From an uncultured Clostridia bacterium (GTDB lineage Bacteria; Bacillota; Clostridia; Lachnospirales; CAG-274), in the NCBI GenBank assembly GCA_947630475.1, contig CANRHR010000001.1:62001-126000 (forward strand): a DNA stretch of 64,000 bases. The letters are read 5' to 3'. The notes beneath the pieces are model-generated. The model saw nothing but the letters and a program-made list of their open reading frames with translations, was not told the DNA's origin and searched no databases. Below are positions 24,256-31,371 of this stretch, piece after piece. Position 1 is the first letter of the stretch. Each line of letters opens with the position of its first letter. The translations under genes and the position numbers were made by a program.

Positions 24256-25750
24256 TTAATTTTTCTGCTTCTTCGGGTTAGAATCGGTATTTGTACTAAA
24301 TGTTGATGAATCTAATTCCATATTCTGTCCCAGATTCCATATAACTATATTTATTCCAATTTTTGCTTGTTTTTTTTGGTTATCTACCATAATGTATGAG
24401 TCATTTATGTTAATATTACCTCCGCTGTTACAATTACAGGATATACCATTGATATACTTTTCTATACTTACCGTTTTGCTGTGACTATGTTTCCATTCTG
24501 TTTTACCATCATATATTATAGCTGCATAGCTGTCGCCATCTTTCATATCTTTCATATTCAAACCCAAGTCCATAAGTAAACTTTTTCCCTCATCATCAAG
24601 ACGAGATACAGAGTTACCCCTGAAAGTAAACATAACAATATTTTTACTGGTATCTAAATCTTTTAGTTTTTTGATAAAGTCCTTAAAATTGACAAGCGAA
24701 GTATAACAAATTTTGTCATACATATATTCCTTTTGTTTCGCAAAAATCTCTCTCTGTTGTTCGTATAATTTGTACTTATTATCTTTTCTTCTGTCAGGAA
24801 GTTCATAATTATCTTTAATAAATTTTCCAAGATAATCACTCCATTTAATTGCTCCACTTAAATTAAAGTGAAAAATATCATTAATATCCTTTGAGAAATC
24901 TAATTTAATTTCATCGATGTGTTCATTAACATCTAAGTACAAAACATCATTTTGCTCACACAATTCTCTCATATTTTCAGTCATACTTTTTTTAAAACAT
25001 GTATTAGATGTTGTAACAAAAAACTCTGCATTATTTTCTTTACAAAGCTCATACATTTTATAAAAATATTGCAAATTTTCGCTTTCAAAAAAATTCTTCT
25101 TGCTTTGGTAATCTGCGCCTGCACTATTATCATAAGTATTAGCAACATTCTTTGCTATATTAGTCCAGAACACATTTCCGTTTATAGGTCTCTCCCCCCC
25201 CCGAAAAGCTGCTTTCTTTCACATTTTTCCAATAGTTGTGATAAAAATATAAACTAGACTTATAGTTGAGTGGATTAATATCAGGATTTATTTTTTTTAA
25301 TTCATCTATTAACTCCCATTTCACAAATAAATTTCTTAAATTATCAACAGATTCATGTATATTATATTCATTGTTTTCATGTGAATATAATTCTATCAAT
25401 TTGGGTGTATAAAAAATGGCTGTTGAATCATATATAACTATCTTGGGCTTCTGAACTGTGAATGCCTCTTTTAATGTATAATAGGAAGATATAGGAAATT
25501 GCTTTGGTGAGGCAAGACTTAATGCAGCAATACCATACTTTTCATATAACTCCTGATTGCTTGTATTAGCAAATGCTTGACTAGCCCCGAGTACAAGCAC
25601 ATCATAGTAATTCCTGTTTTTGTATGCCAATGAAATCCTATCATCTGCGGATATATCGCTACCAGCTTTCTGAAGGATTTTTGAAATATAGCTTATAATA
25701 AAAATACCTATTATTAAAAATACAATCGAACGCAATACTTTTGAGGTCAT
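24256..25750 (-). CDS. SGNH/DltD-like protein, paralog 2, frameshifted at a poly-G tract (phase-OFF)
   Basis: Two frames together make one protein of about 497 residues resembling paralog 1. The first part (start 25750 with GGGAG nine bases upstream, open to 25160) has the membrane anchor, VLVLGASQAFANTSNQELYE and LASPKQFPISSYYTLKEAF. The second part (to 24256) has NDIFHFNLSGAIKWSDYLGK and the same NYELPDRR-type region as paralog 1. They join at nine G (25194-25202 on the + strand). With nine, translation stops about 11 codons later, giving 196 residues. With 8 or 11 the frames join as SFSGGERPINGNVFW. It is the first gene of the acylation operon. Confidence 0.8.
25194..25202 (-). repeat. Nine-base poly-G tract that breaks SGNH paralog 2
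   Basis: Nine C on the + strand exactly where the two halves of the gene change frame. Eight or eleven G would restore one continuous reading frame. The tract is at a different place in the protein from that of paralog 1 (near residue 186 rather than 249), so the two tracts are not simply a duplicated feature. Confidence 0.88.
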
Positions 25751-25825
25751 TATATTCATCTCCCAAATTGATTTTTTAAATTTCTACAAAAATCTGAATA
25801 CTAAATTGATAGTAAAAACATATTT

Positions 25826-25854
25826 ATTTTATCATCATTATGCATAAATTTCAA
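25826..25854 (-). promoter_or_regulatory. Promoter of the acylation operon
   Basis: On the - strand TTGAAA (25849-25854), 17 bases, TAAAAT (25826-25831). It ends 75 bases before the start of SGNH paralog 2. No other promoter of this quality was noticed between the five genes, whose gaps are 17-62 bases, so they are probably transcribed together. Confidence 0.65.
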
Positions 25855-25991
25855 TAGGAAAATATGAAATTTTCACGGAAACAGCATTTATTTTTGAGGA
25901 AACAACAGACGTTGTAGCAAAAAGAATATCAAGAAAAAGTATAAGTTCGATATCAGCCCTGGATATTATTAGAGAATATAAATCAACCTAA
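25848..25991 (+). pseudogene. Possible gene remnant, unidentified
   Basis: A short open frame ends at TAA 25989-25991 and reads FIFEETTDVVAKRISRKS then ISSISALDIIREYKST. The composition looks protein-like rather than random, but there is no start codon and no ribosome binding site, and the family was not recognised. It overlaps the acylation-operon promoter on the other strand. It may be the tail of a lost gene. Confidence 0.25.
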
Positions 25992-26038
25992 ATCCAAAAA
26001 GGCAATTTTTAAATTAAGTTTAATTGTTTACTTGATGA

Positions 26039-26085
26039 ACATCTTTAATAAAGGTTATATATAAAAATGGATTTCCGTGATTTAT
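26039..26085 (+). repeat. Direct repeat C, copy 1 (upstream of the rplM promoter)
   Basis: ACATCTTTAATAAAGGTTAT followed by ATATAAAAATGGATTTCCGTG matches 27197-27237 at 37 of 41 positions. It begins 59 bases before the -35 of the rplM promoter; the second copy has exactly the same distance to its own -35. Confidence 0.7.
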
Positions 26086-26097
26086 AATAAAAAATTA

Positions 26098-26126
26098 TTG
26101 ACATAATTAGCTAATAAGTTTATAAT
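26098..26126 (+). promoter_or_regulatory. Promoter of rplM-rpsI
   Basis: TTGACA (26098-26103), 17 bases, TATAAT (26121-26126): a perfect sigma-A consensus. The leader to rplM is about 95 nt and may hold an L13-type autoregulatory leader, with the GC-rich GCCCCGGG near 26163; this was not resolved. Confidence 0.85.
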
Positions 26127-26228
26127 ATATATGTTTTTTAATTATTAAATTAAAATCTGTTAGCCCCGGGTTTTAAATTCTAATATTTTTGTAAAAATGA
26201 AGTTAAGTTTAAGGAGGTTGTTTTTCAT

Positions 26229-26660
26229 ATGAGAACAACATATATTGCAAAAGCATCAGATATTAAAAGAAAATGGTATATTGTAGATGCAACCGATAAA
26301 ACCTTGGGTCGTGTTGCTTCTGAAATTGCATCAGTTTTAAAAGGAAAACATAAACCAATATATACACCGTTTATTGACACCGGAGATTATGTTATAGTTA
26401 TCAATGCTGATAAAGTTAAGTTTACAGGCAAAAAATTGGATAAAAAATTATACTATAAACACTCTGAATATGTAGGTGGCTTTAAAAAAACCACTTTAAG
26501 GACTATGATGGAAAAGAAGCCTGAAGAAGTTATGAGACTTGCAGTTAAGGGTATGCTTCCTAAAAATGCTCTTGGCAGACAAATGCTTAAGAAGCTTTAT
26601 GTTTATGCAGGCAGTGAACATAAGCACCAAGCACAGGCTCCCGAAGTTTTGAATTTTTAA
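26229..26660 (+). CDS. rplM: 50S ribosomal protein L13
   Basis: 143 residues with the family sequence from [20 protein letters not shown] through [57 protein letters not shown] and the end [21 protein letters not shown] precedes the ATG. It is the first gene of the rplM-rpsI operon. Confidence 0.98.
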   Translation: MRTTYIAKASDIKRKWYIVDATDKTLGRVASEIASVLKGKHKPIYTPFIDTGDYVIVINADKVKFTGKKLDKKLYYKHSEYVGGFKKTTLRTMMEKKPEEVMRLAVKGMLPKNALGRQMLKKLYVYAGSEHKHQAQAPEVLNF

Positions 26661-26686
26661 TTGTATATCAATGGAGGTTTATTTAA

Positions 26687-27079
26687 ATGGCAGCTACTAA
26701 ATATTATGGTACAGGAAGAAGAAAAAGTTCTGTTGCAAGGGTTTATCTTGTACCCGGAAACGGTAAAATTACTATAAATAAAAAAGATATGGATGAGTAT
26801 TTTGGTCTTGATACTCTTAAGCTTATTGTAAAACAGCCCCTTGAGTTAACAGGAACTGCAGATAAATTTGATGTTCTTGTAAATGTAAAAGGAGGAGGCG
26901 CAACAGGTCAGGCAGGCGCTATAAGACATGGTATTTCAAAAGCATTGCTTGAAGCTGACAGCGAATTAAGAGCTGCTTTGAAAAAGGCAGGATTTTTAAC
27001 TCGTGATCCTAGAATGAAAGAAAGAAAGAAGTATGGTCTTAAGGCAGCTCGTAGAGCACCTCAGTTCTCTAAGAGATAA
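26687..27079 (+). CDS. rpsI: 30S ribosomal protein S9
   Basis: 130 residues with [40 protein letters not shown] and the C-terminal tail [17 protein letters not shown], whose last residues reach the P-site tRNA. TGGAGG lies ahead of the ATG, 26 bases after rplM. Confidence 0.98.
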   Translation: MAATKYYGTGRRKSSVARVYLVPGNGKITINKKDMDEYFGLDTLKLIVKQPLELTGTADKFDVLVNVKGGGATGQAGAIRHGISKALLEADSELRAALKKAGFLTRDPRMKERKKYGLKAARRAPQFSKR

Positions 27080-27110
27080 TCAAACCAATTTCACAATCGA
27101 AAAGTGCGAA

Positions 27111-27144
27111 AAAAGCCCGGAAATACGCCATTTTCCGGGCTTTT
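27111..27144 (+). terminator. Terminator of rplM-rpsI
   Basis: AAAAGCCCGGAAA (27111-27123) pairs with TTTCCGGGCTTTT (27132-27144), followed by CTTATGG. A strong GC-centred stem 31 bases after the rpsI stop. Confidence 0.85.
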
Positions 27145-27196
27145 CTTATGGTCAAAATTCTGAAACGGCTGTATCAATTCAATTTTGCGTGATTAT

Positions 27197-27243
27197 ACAT
27201 CTTTACTAAAGGTTATATATGAAAATTGATTTCTGTGCCTCAT
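27197..27243 (+). repeat. Direct repeat C, copy 2 (upstream of the pentitol-operon promoter)
   Basis: ACATCTTTACTAAAGGTTAT followed by ATATGAAAATTGATTTCTGTG matches the copy at 26039 with four substitutions and no gaps. Both the -35 (27256) and the -10 (27279) lie exactly 1158 bases after their counterparts in the rplM region. Confidence 0.7.
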
Positions 27244-27255
27244 AAATGAAATTTG

Positions 27256-27284
27256 TTGCAATATCTGACTGTCCATGATATAAT
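27256..27284 (+). promoter_or_regulatory. Promoter upstream of the CDP-pentitol operon
   Basis: TTGCAA (27256-27261), 17 bases, TATAAT (27279-27284). Transcription would start near 27291, leaving more than 500 nt before the first recognised gene. Confidence 0.65.
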
Positions 27285-27297
27285 TATTTCGTAATAG

Positions 27298-27334
27298 TTT
27301 GGCAAAATTCGAGCGATTGAATAATTTTGCCAAA
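27298..27334. promoter_or_regulatory. Inverted repeat at the start of the long leader (operator or RNA hairpin)
   Basis: TTTGGCAAAATT (27298-27309) and AATTTTGCCAAA (27323-27334) are perfect 12-base inverted repeats separated by 13 bases, about 7 nt after the predicted transcription start. There is no T run, so an operator or 5' mRNA hairpin is more likely than a terminator. The following stretch to 27813 also has TTGTTGCC (27478) paired with GGCAACAA (27515) and AGGAGG/GGAGGG sites (27375, 27403) without convincing coding sequence after them. It may be a regulatory leader or decayed DNA. Confidence 0.5.
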
Positions 27335-27813
27335 GGTACTTTAGGCTTTGTTCAAAAGTATTGCTATATGGACAGGAGGACCATAATAAATAACAGAAAT
27401 TCGGAGGGAGCCAAAATAAAGAAATATGTCTTATAGACTTAATATAATATTCAAAATTATTTCAAAAAATGTATAAATTGTTGCCTGTGACAATTACAAA
27501 AGAATTAAATTTATGGCAACAAATTTCAAATCATCAAAATCCTTTCCGAATAATAATCAATAATATTTGCATTTACGCTGTGTACTTATAACATATGGCT
27601 TTTGAAATACCCACATTGAGATTTACTTGGTTGGTTAAACTATATTAAAGCGATATCAATATGACAAATTGCAAAAATTGAATTTTGTTGTTTTATGGTG
27701 CCAAAAATCAAAACCACAAATTGATGACTGATGATTGCAGGCAGCTTTGCAATACTGCAAATATTATACCAATTGCCGCCAAGTATCATCAAAGAAAGGT
27801 AGTGTTAAAGCAT

Positions 27814-28476
27814 ATGGATTTTGAGTTGACAGCATCTATGATGTGTGCCAATTACGGAAATTTGGAAAAGGAAGTTAAGTCATTGGAAGAGGGCGGTATT
27901 GACTCATTTCACATTGATATTATGGATGGTCGGTTTGTGCCAAATTATGCCATGTCACTCAATGATATGAACTATATAGCTAAAACTGCAAATAAGCCAT
28001 TAGATGTCCATCTCATGATAGAACACCCAAACAATACGATTTCAATTTTTTTGAACAAACTTCGCAAAGGTGACACTATCTACATACACCCTGAAGCGGA
28101 GTATCATCCGTCTACAACATTACAAAAAATCATAGATGCAGATATGATACCAGGCATTGCAATTAATCCTGGCACAAGCGTAGAAATGGTTTCCGAAATG
28201 CTTAGGATTGTCAAAAAGGTTCTTGTTATGTCTGTAAATCCCGGAAATGCAGGGCAGATGTATTTGCCCTATGTTGGAAAAAAAATTACAAAGTTGCTTT
28301 CTATCAAGGAAGATATGGACTTTGAAATATATTGGGATGGGGCATGCAGTTCTCAACATATTATTGAATATGCTCCGAAAGGGGTAAAAGGTTTTGTACT
28401 GGGAACAACATTGCTTTTTAACAAAGATAAATTTTATAACGAAATCATTAAAAACATCAGACAATTAAATTTTTAG
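27814..28476 (+). CDS. Divergent ribulose-phosphate 3-epimerase-like protein
   Basis: From the ATG at 27814 the product is 220 residues, the family length; upstream in-frame sequence to 27685 does not resemble the family. The TIM-barrel signatures of Rpe are present: ASMMCANYGNL, SFHIDIMDGRFVPN (His and Asp metal ligands), LDVHLMIEHP, VMSVNPGNAGQMYLPY, and the second catalytic Asp in EIYWDGACSS (usually VDGG). Rpe interconverts ribulose- and xylulose-5-phosphate. The divergent loops and the place directly ahead of TarI/TarJ-like genes suggest it supplies or changes the sugar phosphate for that pathway rather than serving central metabolism. The ribosome binding site is poor (AAAGG 14 bases away), so the start is tentative. 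Confidence 0.78.
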   Translation: MDFELTASMMCANYGNLEKEVKSLEEGGIDSFHIDIMDGRFVPNYAMSLNDMNYIAKTANKPLDVHLMIEHPNNTISIFLNKLRKGDTIYIHPEAEYHPSTTLQKIIDADMIPGIAINPGTSVEMVSEMLRIVKKVLVMSVNPGNAGQMYLPYVGKKITKLLSIKEDMDFEIYWDGACSSQHIIEYAPKGVKGFVLGTTLLFNKDKFYNEIIKNIRQLNF

Positions 28477-28487
28477 AGGGCAGTAAA

Positions 28488-29249
28488 ATGAATACAGCTA
28501 TTTTGCTTTCAGGCGGTATAGGCAGTCGCTTAAATTCAGATATACCAAAGCAGTATATATATATAGAATCTAAGATGCTGATCACATATGCTTTGGAGAG
28601 TCTTGTCAAGGCTGAGGATATACACAGTATTGTGATAGTTGCCCATGAATGTTGGCATGATCAAATATTGAATGATGCCAAATTTAACAAAATTTCTGTT
28701 GAGAAAATATTAGGATTTGCTGCACCCGGAGTAAACAGACAATCATCTATATTAAACGGTATGGAAAAAATATTGCAGTTAAGCTTGTTGCATTGGAGAA
28801 ATGAAAAAGAAGATCAAGCAAAATCAAGATATATAGATGCTTGTGACACAGTTATGATACATGATGCGGCTCGACCTTTGCTGACCCAAAGATTGATACA
28901 AAATTGTTATAAGGCGCTTTTGGGGCATGATGGTGTGATGCCAGTGCTGCCTATGAAAGATACAATATATTTGAGTTGTGATGGAAAGAAAGTGACAAAG
29001 CTACTTGATAGGAAAAAATTGTTTGCAGGGCAGGCGCCGGAGTTATTCCTGTTTAATAAATATTATAATGCCAACAAAGCTCTTAAGGACAAAATACAAT
29101 TTATCAATGGTTCAACAGAGCCTGCGGTGTTGGCAGGTATGGACATAGTCATGATTTCGGGTGATGAAAAAAACTTCAAAATAACAACTGATGAAGATAT
29201 GAAACGCTTTCGAAATATGAAAGAGCAAGTGGAGGAAGATACGTTGTGA
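28488..29249 (+). CDS. tarI: TarI/IspD-like cytidylyltransferase (probable ribitol- or pentitol-5-phosphate cytidylyltransferase)
   Basis: 253 residues of the IspD/TarI family: nucleotide loop ILLSGGIGSRLNSDIPKQYI, IVIVAHECW, HDAARPLLTQRLIQ, and TTDEDMKRFRNM near the end. Proteins of this family couple CTP to methylerythritol phosphate (IspD) or ribitol-5-phosphate (TarI/Bcs1). The next gene encodes a TarJ-like dehydrogenase and overlaps the stop, the arrangement of tarI-tarJ, so CDP-ribitol or a related CDP-pentitol is the likely product, used for wall teichoic acid or a similar polymer. It lies 11 bases after the epimerase gene. Confidence 0.8.
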   Translation: MNTAILLSGGIGSRLNSDIPKQYIYIESKMLITYALESLVKAEDIHSIVIVAHECWHDQILNDAKFNKISVEKILGFAAPGVNRQSSILNGMEKILQLSLLHWRNEKEDQAKSRYIDACDTVMIHDAARPLLTQRLIQNCYKALLGHDGVMPVLPMKDTIYLSCDGKKVTKLLDRKKLFAGQAPELFLFNKYYNANKALKDKIQFINGSTEPAVLAGMDIVMISGDEKNFKITTDEDMKRFRNMKEQVEEDTL

Positions 29250-30316
29250 AAGCATGGATGCTACAAGAGATAGGTAAAATATCATATGAAGAAGTTGCCA
29301 AGCCTAAACCCGCCAAAAACGAAGTTGTTGTGAAAGTGAAAGCTGCAGGAGTTTGCGGCTCGGATATTCCACGCATTTTCCGTGATGGAGCTCATAGTAT
29401 GCCGCTGATACCTGGGCATGAATTTTCCGGTGAAGTGGTTGAACTGGGAAGTGAATGTGACAAAAATATGCTGCATAAATGTGTGGGAGTATATCCTCTT
29501 ATACCATGCCGAAAATGTTTGCCATGCATTTATGGTAAATATGAAATGTGCAGACATTATGATTATATTGGCTCAAGGAGAAATGGAGGGTTTGCAGAAT
29601 ATGTGTGTATTCCGTGCAGTAATATTATTGAACTGCCTGATAATGTCACATATGAGCAGGCGGCTATGCTTGAGCCTGCATCGGTGGCAGTGCATGCCAT
29701 GCGCAGAATATCTATTGCCCCAAAAGACATAGTGATGATAAGTGGAATGGGTACCATAGGAATGCTTTTGTTAATGTTTTTACTGGCAGCGGGTTTTGAG
29801 AATATATTTGTTATAGGCAATAAAGAATGTATTAGAGAAAAAATATCCGAGATTGGACTGCAGGAAGATCACTTTATAAATGTATGTAAACAAGATGTGA
29901 AACAATATATACAAGAATATACAAACAGCATTGGAGCAAATGTGTACTTTGAATGTGTGGGAAATAATAAGTCCATATCTCAAGCGTTTGAACTGGCTGC
30001 TCCCGGAGGATATGTTTGTATGGTGGGAAATCCTCATGCAGATATAATGTTGAGCAAAAATACCTACTGGAAGCTTTTGCGTGAACAGTTGCATATAGTG
30101 GGTACATGGAATTCATCATTTTTTGCTAAAAAAGATATAGCTGGAGAAGAAAGAACTGATTGGCAGTACGCTTTGGATTGTATATCATGCGGATGCGTTG
30201 AACCACAGAAAATAATAACTCATCGTTTTTTGCCAAAAAACTTATTAAATGGTTTTTATATGATGAAAGAAAAAACAGATAATTATATAAAAGTAATGGC
30301 AGTGTTTGATAAATAA
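29246..30316 (+). CDS. tarJ: TarJ-like zinc-dependent alcohol dehydrogenase (probable ribulose-5-phosphate reductase)
   Basis: 356 residues of the medium-chain dehydrogenase family. The catalytic zinc site is AAGVCGSDIPR and PGHEFSGEV, the structural zinc has four cysteines in CRKCLPCIYGKYEMC, and the coenzyme fold shows SGMGTIGMLLLMFLLAAG. The GTG start overlaps the tarI stop (GTGA) and has GGAGG nine bases upstream. TarJ reduces ribulose-5-phosphate to ribitol-5-phosphate with NADPH, which TarI then activates. Alternative: another polyol-phosphate dehydrogenase; the operon decides in favour of TarJ. Confidence 0.8.
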   Translation: MKAWMLQEIGKISYEEVAKPKPAKNEVVVKVKAAGVCGSDIPRIFRDGAHSMPLIPGHEFSGEVVELGSECDKNMLHKCVGVYPLIPCRKCLPCIYGKYEMCRHYDYIGSRRNGGFAEYVCIPCSNIIELPDNVTYEQAAMLEPASVAVHAMRRISIAPKDIVMISGMGTIGMLLLMFLLAAGFENIFVIGNKECIREKISEIGLQEDHFINVCKQDVKQYIQEYTNSIGANVYFECVGNNKSISQAFELAAPGGYVCMVGNPHADIMLSKNTYWKLLREQLHIVGTWNSSFFAKKDIAGEERTDWQYALDCISCGCVEPQKIITHRFLPKNLLNGFYMMKEKTDNYIKVMAVFDK

Positions 30317-30347
30317 GGAGATTATTTTTTTCTTTGCTAAAGCTTTC

Positions 30348-30392
30348 AAAAAACAAATCCTATCCAATAATTTTGGGCAGGATTTGTTTTTT
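30348..30392 (+). terminator. Terminator of the CDP-pentitol operon
   Basis: AAAAAACAAATCCT (30348-30361) pairs with AGGATTTGTTTTTT (30379-30392). A strong A/T-flanked stem 32 bases after tarJ. Confidence 0.8.
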
Positions 30393-30508
30393 GTTTAAGT
30401 AAGTTTTTGCGTTGTTTGCTTCTTTAGTGTTAAATAAACTTTAAAAATTTGGCTTAAATTGATGATTTTTAGCGAAAAGTTTTAATTGAAAATTAACAAT
30501 ATCAGTAA

Positions 30509-31156
30509 TTAATTTTTTGTTTTATTTTTGCTGTATTTGTCAAGTATGTATTGTTTTTGATATTCCAAAACTTTTGGAACATAATTTTGAGTTTCTGAAA
30601 AAGGAGGAATACCATTATATTTTTTTACATTATTGGGTCCTGCATTATATGCCGCAAGAGCTAAAGAAGTATTGCCATTAAATTGATTAAGCATTTGGCT
30701 TAAATATTTTGTGCCGCCATCTATATTTTGGTTTATATTGTATGGATCTGAAACGCCAAGAGAAGAAGCTGTTTTGGGCATAAGCTGCATAAGACCTTGA
30801 GCTCCGGATTTTGATACGGCGTTAGGGTTAAAATTACTTTCCTTTCTTATAACTGCTTTTATAAGAGAAGGATCTACGTTGTATTTTTTTGATGCAGCCG
30901 TTATTGCGGCTTCAATTGCAGAGCTGATATATTGGCTGTCTATATTTGAGCTTGATAATGACTTTGAAGGCTCTTCAGCTTGAGGCTCGTCTGTATCCTG
31001 AGCAAGATAATTTGCAAGTATATTTTCAAAATTTTCGGGTAAATTGTCATCTTTTACAGTGTTTTGGCTGTATGATTTTATTATAGAAATAGGGACACGG
31101 CTTTGTATGTCCTCAAGTATTTCGTTATATATGGAGTTTACATTCATATTTATCAT
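30509..31156 (-). CDS. Lytic transglycosylase, SLT domain, without signal peptide
   Basis: 215 residues. The C-terminal two thirds is an SLT domain: [20 protein letters not shown] (catalytic Glu in KESNF), [36 protein letters not shown] and [12 protein letters not shown]. The enzyme cuts peptidoglycan to 1,6-anhydro-muropeptides. There is no signal peptide or membrane segment in the N-terminal 80 residues, as in Bacillus YjbJ/CwlQ-type enzymes, so export may be by another route. AGAGGT is seven bases before the ATG. It lies between tarJ and mutS2 in opposite orientation to both. Confidence 0.9.
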   Translation of the reverse strand: MINMNVNSIYNEILEDIQSRVPISIIKSYSQNTVKDDNLPENFENILANYLAQDTDEPQAEEPSKSLSSSNIDSQYISSAIEAAITAASKKYNVDPSLIKAVIRKESNFNPNAVSKSGAQGLMQLMPKTASSLGVSDPYNINQNIDGGTKYLSQMLNQFNGNTSLALAAYNAGPNNVKKYNGIPPFSETQNYVPKVLEYQKQYILDKYSKNKTKN

Positions 31157-31371
31157 AAATAATACCTCTTTTAGTTTTAGAGTAATTGAATATTAAAAAT
31201 TGATTTATCAACTCTTATTTAAAGCTATTGAATTATTAATTAATATAATGTTATACTATAGTTTATAAAGACTATATAATAATATTAAAACAAATTAAAA
31301 ATTATTTCAAGTATTTTATAAAAATATAGACTTGATTTTTTAACCAAATTGAATTTTAAGGTAGGATTAAA

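Noticed and set aside
23440-25202. Poly-G runs as plain sequencing errors
   Set aside because: One run keeps its gene in frame and both are in paralogous surface genes, which fits real contingency tracts. An error of one base in the 9-G run cannot be excluded, but the tract itself would still be a switch.
26127-26228. L13 leader RNA upstream of rplM
   Set aside because: Position and length fit, but the paired elements could not be established by eye, so it is only mentioned with the promoter.
28488-29249. IspD (isoprenoid pathway cytidylyltransferase)
   Set aside because: The family is the same, but the overlapping TarJ-like dehydrogenase and the sugar-phosphate epimerase point to the pentitol pathway. 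IspD remains possible.
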